Assembly: GCA_963677085.2 (NCBI GenBank)
Contig: CAXXFH010000004.1
Span: 1,860,001-1,924,000, forward strand
Direction of reading: 5' to 3'
Source: G963677085 sp963677085
GTDB taxonomy: Bacteria > Planctomycetota > Planctomycetia > Pirellulales > Thermoguttaceae
DNA length: 64,000 nt
The notes under the pieces were generated by a model. It ran no database searches. It was not told the origin of the DNA and saw nothing but the letters and a program-made list of their open reading frames with translations. Each line of letters begins with the position of its first letter. Positions within the stretch are counted from its first letter, which is position 1. This document shows positions 58,064 through 64,000 of this stretch, piece after piece. The position numbers and the translations under genes are program-made.

Positions 58064-58681
58064 ATGACGTTTCGCCTCCCGTCGCTGACCGCCGACGACG
58101 ACCTCGCGCCAAAACCGCTGCAATTCGGCGTCCGCGAACTCTTGGGGTTGGTCGCAGTGGCGGCCGTGTTGCTGTCGATACACGTTATTACCGGAGGACA
58201 CCTTTGGCGAATGATTGGTCCCAAGAGTTGGCCCGCGTGTCTGTCCTGGGCAGCGTTCGCCGCATCGTACTATTTCCTGCTCTTCCGTCGGCCGGTGGAT
58301 GCGTGTAGTGCTCTGTGCTGGGCGATAGTCGCTTGGCAGTTGGTGTTGTTGGGTATTGTCTCCCACCTCTTACAGACATGGGATACCGGTTTCAGTTGCT
58401 ATATGGGTCCTCAAACGCCAACGCCAGTGGCCTTTATCCCTTTTTACCGGGTAGCCATGTCAGGACTGGTGCTACCGTGGCTGTTGAGTGTCCCGCTGGT
58501 GAGACTGTTTCTCACCCGTCCCCTTCAGAACGCCCCTCGTTCAGTCGGCTGGCTGGTCGTTGCAACCATGTTCGTGTTGTTCGACGTGACAGTCCTTCCG
58601 TTGTTTTTTGAAGTAATCTTGGGCTACCACATCCTTCCGGATGGCACCGAAGGACTTTGGATGTCATTTATCCGCCGTTAA
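58064..58681 (+). CDS. Multi-pass membrane protein, unknown function
   Basis: 205 residues with about five hydrophobic helices (ELLGLVAVAAVLLSIHVITG, SWPACLSWAAFAASYYFLLF, CWAIVAWQLVLLGIVSHLLQ and two more) after a cytosolic start MTFRLPSLTADDDLAPKPLQ. The opening QFGVRELLGLVAVAAVLL resembles short membrane proteins common in planctomycetes whose role is unknown. Confidence 0.65.
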   Translation: MTFRLPSLTADDDLAPKPLQFGVRELLGLVAVAAVLLSIHVITGGHLWRMIGPKSWPACLSWAAFAASYYFLLFRRPVDACSALCWAIVAWQLVLLGIVSHLLQTWDTGFSCYMGPQTPTPVAFIPFYRVAMSGLVLPWLLSVPLVRLFLTRPLQNAPRSVGWLVVATMFVLFDVTVLPLFFEVILGYHILPDGTEGLWMSFIRR

Positions 58682-58842
58682 CCTCCCCCCGCCCGCACCC
58701 TCGGCCGATGGAATTTTGCACGGCCGATTGTCGCATTTCCCCCTCTGCGCCCGTCGGATTCCGACTTCGGCTTTCCGCTCTCCGCTTTCCGCTTTTGCCC
58801 GGGGCGAAGCCGCGAGCAGCGGCTGCACGCCCCGCGCCCACA

Positions 58843-58851
58843 TGCTATACT
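58843..58851 (+). promoter_or_regulatory. Possible extended -10 promoter of the RnfC-like gene
   Basis: TGCTATACT matches TGnTATAnT. It lies 37 bp before the ATG at 58888, giving a short leader. No clear -35. Confidence 0.45.
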
Positions 58852-58887
58852 GGGAGGATTGGTAAACTCCCCGGGAACGAACCGACT

Positions 58888-60219
58888 ATGACGACTATAT
58901 CGCTTGAACAGGTTGCTGAAGCGGGTGTGGTGGGGGCTGGCGGGGCCGGGTTCCCCACCCACGTGAAGCTGGCCGGCAAGGCCGACACCGTGGTGCTCAA
59001 TGCCGCCGAGTGCGAGCCGCTGCTGCATAAAGACAAAGAGGTGCTCCGCGAGTACGTCGACCAGGTGATCGAGGGTATGGCGCAGGCGATGCGGCTGGTC
59101 GGCGCCGGGCGCGGGGCGATCGGCATCAAGGGCAAGTATCGCGAGGTGATCGACCTGCTCGAAACCAAGCTGCCCGCCGACATGGATGTCGTCCCGCTGC
59201 GAAACGCCTACCCGGCCGGCGACGAATTTATCCTCGTCTACGACGTGCTGGGTCGGGTGATCCCCCCGGGCGGGATTCCGCTGGCCGTGGGTGCCGTGGT
59301 GATGAACGTCGAGACGGCCGTCAACGTGTCACTGTCCGATCGGCAACCGGTAACTGAAAAATTCCTCAGCGTCGCCGGCGCGGTAGCCCAGCCCGTAACG
59401 CTCCGCGTGCCCGTGGGCGTAACGTTGGCCCAATGCGTGGCCGCAGCCGGTGGACCGACGATTCCCGACGCAAACTACGTGGTCGGCGGCGTGATGATGG
59501 GCTACCTGGAAGACAACCACGACGCGCTGGTCGACAAAACAACCGGCGGCGTGATCGTGTTGCCCGACGAACACGTGGTCGTACGCCGGCGCCGCCAGGA
59601 CTGGCAGCAGATCACGCGTATCGGCCGCAGCGCCTGCGACCAGTGCAGCTTCTGTACGGAGCTTTGCCCTCGCTACCTGTTAGGCCATCCGATCGAGCCA
59701 CACAAGGCGATGCGGAGCCTGGAGTTCAACTTAGTGGGCGAGGCCAACGTGATCGGCACGTCGTTCTGCTGCGAGTGCAACTTGTGCAGTTTGTACTCGT
59801 GTCCCGAGGACCTTGACCCGAAAAACGTTTGCGCGCAAAACAAGCAACGACTGGCTTCGGAAAAGAAGCGGTGGGAGAACCCGCCGTTTAACCCCAAGCG
59901 GCCCGAGTTGCACATGGAAAACCGCAAGGCGCCCATGCCGCGGCTGATGGCCAAACTGGGGCTCAACGGTTTCAACAACGTTGGCCCGTTGAACAACACC
60001 CTGATGCCGGCCGCCAAGGTGGGCATCAAACTGAAACAACACATCGGCGCACCGTGCGAGCCGGTCATTGGCGTCGGCGACCAGGTGACCAAGGGCCAAG
60101 TGCTCGGCCGTCCGCCGGTGAACGACGGTAAACCGGCCCTGGGTGCCCCGGTCCACGCCTCGATCGACGGCCGCGTCACGGCGATCGACGACGGCGTGGT
60201 TTGGGTGGAGCAAAAATGA
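58888..60219 (+). CDS. RnfC/PduS-like flavo-iron-sulfur electron-transfer protein
   Basis: 443 residues from the ATG at 58888; the open frame extends upstream to 58657 without coding character. Nucleotide-binding opening GVVGAGGAGFPTHVKLAGKA with LNAAECEPLLHKDKE, an SLBB-type middle, then two 4Fe-4S sets: Cys250/253/256/260 (CDQCSFCTELCPR) and Cys294/295-297-300 (CCECNLCSLYSCPEDLDP). PduS proteins pass electrons to the cobalamin cofactor or re-oxidise NADH in bacterial microcompartments. The BMC-T gene next to it, with a cluster-binding Cys, supports that role over an Rnf pump, whose other subunits are absent. Confidence 0.88.
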   Translation: MTTISLEQVAEAGVVGAGGAGFPTHVKLAGKADTVVLNAAECEPLLHKDKEVLREYVDQVIEGMAQAMRLVGAGRGAIGIKGKYREVIDLLETKLPADMDVVPLRNAYPAGDEFILVYDVLGRVIPPGGIPLAVGAVVMNVETAVNVSLSDRQPVTEKFLSVAGAVAQPVTLRVPVGVTLAQCVAAAGGPTIPDANYVVGGVMMGYLEDNHDALVDKTTGGVIVLPDEHVVVRRRRQDWQQITRIGRSACDQCSFCTELCPRYLLGHPIEPHKAMRSLEFNLVGEANVIGTSFCCECNLCSLYSCPEDLDPKNVCAQNKQRLASEKKRWENPPFNPKRPELHMENRKAPMPRLMAKLGLNGFNNVGPLNNTLMPAAKVGIKLKQHIGAPCEPVIGVGDQVTKGQVLGRPPVNDGKPALGAPVHASIDGRVTAIDDGVVWVEQK

Positions 60220-60224
60220 AAGGC

Positions 60225-60312
60225 GAAAGGAACGAGGGGCTAGAGACGAGGGACGAGTGAGAACTCCGATGAACCTCGTCTTGCTCGCCTCTCGCCCCTA
60301 ACCCCTCGTCTC
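60225..60312. repeat. Dispersed G-rich/C-rich intergenic repeat
   Basis: GAGGGGCTAGAGACGAGGGA on one side and CTCGCCCCTAACCCCTCGTC on the other, forming a long imperfect inverted repeat between the RnfC-like and BMC genes. Related to the runs at 1313-1353 and 57080-57120. Confidence 0.6.
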
Positions 60313-60376
60313 TTCCCCCCATTGCCGCCGCGAAGATATAACACCACCAACAAAGCTGATTCGAGGAAACTTACGC

Positions 60377-60937
60377 ATGGCTACCGGAAAAGCTGTTGCC
60401 GCCATTGAACTCTCCAGCGTTGGCGTCGGCTATCGCATCCAAGACGAAATGCTCAAAGCGGCATCGGTCGATCTGCTTTTGGCGCGGACCATTTGCTCGG
60501 GCAAGTACCTGATCGTGGTCGGCGGAGCGATCAGCAACGTGGAAGCCGCCCTGCAGACCGGGCTCAACTCGGCCGGCGAGGCGATCATCGACCACCTGAT
60601 CGTGGCCAACGTTCACGAGTCGGTCTTCCCGGCGCTGGGTCAATCGGTGGCGCTGGAAGCCAACCACGAAGGCGCCCTGGGAGTGATCGAAACGTTCAGC
60701 GGCGTCAGCGCCCTGGCCGCCGCCGACGTGGCCGCGAAGGCTGCCCGAGTAACGATTTTCCGTATCCACGTGGCTATGGCACTGGGCGGCAAGGGACTGA
60801 TCCTGATGACCGGCAGTGTGTCCGACGTTCGCGCCGGCGTGCAGGCGGCGGCCGAAGAAGTCCGCAGCCGCGGGCTGCTCGTCTCCGAGGTCGTCATCCC
60901 ACGGCCCGAGCCGGAGTTGTTCGCCGAGTATATCTGA
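60377..60937 (+). CDS. BMC-domain shell protein, tandem-domain trimer type (PduT-like)
   Basis: 186 residues with two BMC domains. First domain: AVAAIELSSVGVGYRIQDEM and SGKYLIVVGGAISNVEAAL. Second: EGALGVIETFSGVSALAAAD, FRIHVAMALGGKGLILMTGS and DVRAGVQAAAEE. Cys40 (ARTICSGKY) is at the position of the PduT cysteine that holds a 4Fe-4S cluster in the trimer pore. It follows the PduS-like gene by 157 bp, so the two likely form an electron path across a microcompartment shell. No BMC-H, BMC-P or enzyme genes are in the window. Confidence 0.9.
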   Translation: MATGKAVAAIELSSVGVGYRIQDEMLKAASVDLLLARTICSGKYLIVVGGAISNVEAALQTGLNSAGEAIIDHLIVANVHESVFPALGQSVALEANHEGALGVIETFSGVSALAAADVAAKAARVTIFRIHVAMALGGKGLILMTGSVSDVRAGVQAAAEEVRSRGLLVSEVVIPRPEPELFAEYI

Positions 60938-60954
60938 AAACGTGTTTCAAAAAC

Positions 60955-61000
60955 CTTCTCCCTTCACCCTTTGGGGAGAGGGGGCCGGGGGCGAGGAGAT
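60955..61000. repeat. Dispersed palindromic element, second copy
   Basis: Related to 57186-57230 (GGGGAGAGGGGGCCGGGGGC core). It lies between convergent genes, and the hairpin could end transcription of both. Confidence 0.6.
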
Positions 61001-61125
61001 GTCGCGGTAAGGACGTTCTTCCCGAATAGAACATCTTCACCGCTGCAAGCCGCCCTCGCCCGGCGGCTTTGCCGCCATGCTCTCCCGCACGGCGGGAGAG
61101 CGTACGCCACTGACGCTCGCCTGCG

Positions 61126-64000
61126 TTACTTCGGCGCCGTGAACCGATACTGCCCGGCCGGCACCTCGAACACGGCGCAGCCGTCCTCCGCTCGCAGGAA
61201 CTTCACGCCGGGCACGTTCGCCGCCGGTTGGCCGCCCTCTTGCACCGCGTCGGCCTGGCTGGTCGGCACATAAACGGTGGCCGACGTGTTCGGCGGCACG
61301 GTCACGTCCAACTGCATGGCCGCGTCGGTCTTCTTCCAATCGCTTCGTACCACACCGTACATCGTCTCCGTCGTGGCTTTGACCCAAGTCAGGTCGCCGG
61401 CCGGGCGTGGATGAATAATGATGTGTTTGAACCCGGGCTGGGCGGGATCAACCTGGATGCCGGCCAGGTATTGATAGAACCAAGCGCTGATATCGCCGAA
61501 CATGATGTGGTTCAGCGACCACAGCCCATCCCAGTCTTCCCAAAGCGTGGTGGCTCCGCGTTCGACGAATAGCCCGAAGCTGGGTCGCGTGGTTTGCGTG
61601 GCGATGCGGTAGGCGGCCTCGTGCTGGCCGTTCTCGCTGAGCGTGCGGAACAAATACTTCACGCCCAGGATGCCGACATCGAGATGCTCGTCGTTTGCTC
61701 GGACATTGGCGGCCAGTTGCTCAACCACCCGGGCTTTCTCTTGCGGATCGACCAAGCCCTGGTACACCGGGCAACTCAGTGCCGTTTGGCTGCCGTTGGC
61801 GTAGAGGCCGTCGCCCTTGTAGAACTTCTCGTTGAACGCTTTGCGGACCGTCGCGGCCAATTCGCCATAGCGCCGTGCGTCGTCGAGCTTGCCCAATAGC
61901 TTGGCCGTTTGGGCGACGATCATCGCGTCGGCGTAGTAATAGCCGGTGGAAGTCAGGTCGCGCGGTGTTTGGGTTTTGGCCGGAATCCAATCGCCGAGGC
62001 CGAAATCGGCGATATGATCCTTCGCGCGGCTGCCCATGAAATCCACATAACGCTTCATGCGGTCGTAGTGCTGCGCCAACACGCGGATATCGCCACGATA
62101 CTGGTACATGTACCAGGGGATCAGCACCAGCGAGCTATCCCAGGCGGGTCCGTTGCCCCAGGCATAGCCCCAACCCGACGTGGGCACGATGCCCGGCAGG
62201 TTGCCATCGTCCTGTTGCTCGTCGTGCAAGTCCTGCACCCATTTGGCGTAGCCCGGCTCGTTGTGGGCGTTGTACATCGCCTGCTCGGTAGCCAAGTGCG
62301 CGTCGCCGGTCCAACCGTTTTTCTCGCGCTGGGGGCAGTCGGTCGGGTAGCCGTGGAAGTTGCCGCGGTAGCTCCACAAGGTAAGCCGCTGGAGATCGTT
62401 AAGCAGATGGTTGGAACACGCAAATGAACCGGCCAACGGCCAATCGGTGTGGACCACCTGGCCGCGAATGCTGTCCAACGTCGGCGGCCCAGGCATTCCG
62501 GTTACTTCGACGTAGCGAAAACCGTGGTACACGAAACGCGGCTGCCAGACTTCCTCCCCCTGGCCCTTGAGCACATAGACGTCAGTCTGAAACGGCCCTT
62601 CGAAAATGTGCTTGGCGATCTCGTAACGCTTCAACAGACCCTCGTCGTCGAGCGTTTCGCCGTAGCGAAGTTGCACACGGGTGCCAGCCGGTCCTTCGAC
62701 ACGAAGTTGTGCAAAACCGGCGATATTCTGTCCCAGATCGACGATATACACGCCCGGCCGCGGTTCCGTGATTCCGACCGGCTTGATCGTCTCGGTCACC
62801 CGCATGGGCGCCATCATCTGCGCGGACAACACACCCCGGGGACCGTCGACCACTTGAGGTTCCGACCAGGCCGAGTCGTCGAACGCGGCCGTATCCCAGC
62901 CGGGCATCTCACGCCGGGCGTCGTAGTGTTCGCCGGAACGGATGCTGTCGACCCACACCGGCCCGGTGCTTGCTCGCCACGACCGATCGCTAACGATCGT
63001 CTGCACGGTGCCATCGGCCAGTTCGATTCGCAGGTGGCAGAGCAACGTCGGCTCGTCGCGCCACGGCGCGTTGTCGAAGTCCCAAATCGCTCGGGTGTGC
63101 ATGTTGTACCAGCCGTTGCCGAGCATTACGCCCAAGGCGTTGTCGCCCTGTTTGAGCAGATCGGTCACGTCGTGGGTCACATAGAGGGCGCGGCGGTCGT
63201 AGCGAGTCATGGCCGGGTCGAGCACGTGATCGCCCACCTTCTGGCCGTTGACATGCAGATCGTGGTAACCCAGTCCACAGATGTAAACCGTGGCCGACTT
63301 GATCGGCCGTTCCACGCGAAAGCCCTTGCGAAACATCGGACTGGGTGCCGCCTGCGAGAACCCCAGCGCGTAGCCGACCTTCGGTACGCCCCAGGGTTCG
63401 ATTCCCACCGGCCCGATCGGTTTGGCCGCCGAGAAACCGCTGGGGTCAAACTCCTTGTGGAGGTGGTTCCAGTAGCGCGACGGGCCCGGCGCAGCAAGCC
63501 ACTGTTCGTCGCTGACGACGACGATCCGCTGTCCGTCGGCCATCTCGACGACCAGTTTGGCAGCCAGGCCGGCGGGACCTTCTGTAGCATTGGCCACTTC
63601 GACGGCGATCAGGTTTTTGCCCGGCACAAGTACGTCGGTCAGTTCGACCTCGCGTCCGCGGCGCCACGTTTCTTTGCCCGGCTGGCTATGGTTCGAGCGT
63701 CCGCCGTTGACCGTCAACGCGTAGCTGTCGTCGGCCGTGATCAGCAGGTAGGCCCATTTCACAAAGCTGCCCCGGGGTATTTCCACTTCGCGACGGAAGA
63801 ATGCCTTGCCCTGGGGCGCCTTCTGGTTGGCGTCGGCCGCCGTGGTCCAAATCCACTGTACGTCGTCGAAGTTCAACAGTGCGGCGGCGCTGCCGGGCGT
63901 TACCTCTCGCGGCGGCGCGTTGGTGTAGCAGAGCCACTTGGCTTGCCACTGGTCTGGCTTGAGAATGCCCATCGACCACCGGGCGGGTTGGCTGAAGTCC
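61126..64000 (-). CDS. Alpha-L-rhamnosidase, GH78 family (partial at the N-terminus)
   Basis: At least 957 codons; the frame is open to the right edge (DFSQPARWSMGILKPDQWQA), so the start lies beyond the window. Beta-sandwich modules with WTTAADANQKAPQGKAFFRR come first. The (alpha/alpha)6 catalytic domain follows: YPTDCPQREKNGWTGDAHLA, which holds conserved acidic residues, then TSGWGYAWGNGPAWDSSLVL, with a C-terminal beta domain (IIHPRPAGDLTWVKA). It should release L-rhamnose from plant or algal glycans. The adjacent BMC pair and nearby symporter make a rhamnose-use locus plausible. Confidence 0.92.
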   Translation of the reverse strand, partial: DFSQPARWSMGILKPDQWQAKWLCYTNAPPREVTPGSAAALLNFDDVQWIWTTAADANQKAPQGKAFFRREVEIPRGSFVKWAYLLITADDSYALTVNGGRSNHSQPGKETWRRGREVELTDVLVPGKNLIAVEVANATEGPAGLAAKLVVEMADGQRIVVVSDEQWLAAPGPSRYWNHLHKEFDPSGFSAAKPIGPVGIEPWGVPKVGYALGFSQAAPSPMFRKGFRVERPIKSATVYICGLGYHDLHVNGQKVGDHVLDPAMTRYDRRALYVTHDVTDLLKQGDNALGVMLGNGWYNMHTRAIWDFDNAPWRDEPTLLCHLRIELADGTVQTIVSDRSWRASTGPVWVDSIRSGEHYDARREMPGWDTAAFDDSAWSEPQVVDGPRGVLSAQMMAPMRVTETIKPVGITEPRPGVYIVDLGQNIAGFAQLRVEGPAGTRVQLRYGETLDDEGLLKRYEIAKHIFEGPFQTDVYVLKGQGEEVWQPRFVYHGFRYVEVTGMPGPPTLDSIRGQVVHTDWPLAGSFACSNHLLNDLQRLTLWSYRGNFHGYPTDCPQREKNGWTGDAHLATEQAMYNAHNEPGYAKWVQDLHDEQQDDGNLPGIVPTSGWGYAWGNGPAWDSSLVLIPWYMYQYRGDIRVLAQHYDRMKRYVDFMGSRAKDHIADFGLGDWIPAKTQTPRDLTSTGYYYADAMIVAQTAKLLGKLDDARRYGELAATVRKAFNEKFYKGDGLYANGSQTALSCPVYQGLVDPQEKARVVEQLAANVRANDEHLDVGILGVKYLFRTLSENGQHEAAYRIATQTTRPSFGLFVERGATTLWEDWDGLWSLNHIMFGDISAWFYQYLAGIQVDPAQPGFKHIIIHPRPAGDLTWVKATTETMYGVVRSDWKKTDAAMQLDVTVPPNTSATVYVPTSQADAVQEGGQPAANVPGVKFLRAEDGCAVFEVPAGQYRFTAPK

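Overview
The window looks like a piece of a Planctomycetota chromosome (Pirellulales-like). The clues are giant surface proteins with an N-terminal LEPR-XLL-type motif, PEP-CTERM sorting tails, an anaerobic sulfatase-maturase-type radical SAM enzyme, a PduT-like microcompartment shell protein beside a PduS/RnfC-like flavo-iron-sulfur protein, and an alpha-L-rhamnosidase. The assignment is an inference from gene content; no rRNA or phylogenetic marker is present.

Layout. (1) 1-4.1 kb, host chromosome: start of etfA (cut by the window edge), etfB, a sigma54-dependent GAF/AAA+/Fis regulator, and tRNA-Lys(CTT). (2) 4.13-48.32 kb, a 44-kb integrated element in the 3' part of that tRNA. An exact 47-bp direct repeat (4126-4172 and 48273-48319) bounds it, and a tyrosine recombinase and an excisionase-like protein lie at the tRNA end. 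(3) 48.4-64 kb, host chromosome: polysaccharide pyruvyl transferase, MATE exporter, a 1.16-kaa secreted FAD oxidoreductase, an SSS symporter, two small membrane proteins, the PduS/PduT-like pair and a GH78 rhamnosidase cut by the right edge.

Inside the element, left to right. An integration and small-membrane-protein block is followed by a vWA protein and an Hsp70 whose 5' end was replaced by an IS1182-type transposase fragment. Next come a scrap of an IS3 orfA, an anSME-like radical SAM enzyme, and a 3127-residue beta-strand-repeat plus RHS protein with a nuclease-like C-terminal tip. A candidate immunity gene and an orphan EndoU-like tip with its own candidate immunity gene follow. Then come IS66 and group II intron remnants, and a decayed cluster with a Lon-like/methyltransferase fusion and a GrpE-like fragment. 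From 28 to 39 kb single genes or gene pairs are separated by palindromic attC-like sites, as in an integron cassette array without integrase (CALIN). They include a two-gene DUF262 system, a coiled-coil/TIR gene and a pyrrolidone-carboxylate peptidase. The right end carries a nuclease-fold lipoprotein, a HEAT-repeat protein, two PEP-CTERM proteins (one with a predicted cysteine peptidase domain) and two LuxR-type HTH genes.

Two points stand out. First, the attachment repeat is read in the same frame by the integrase at the left end and by an HTH-protein reading frame at the right end. In the excised circle the two would form one continuous integrase-HTH open frame, and integration would split it. 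Second, many of the element's genes look like conflict or defence modules (RHS toxin/immunity, orphan EndoU, DUF262 pair, TIR), several of them in the attC-like array.
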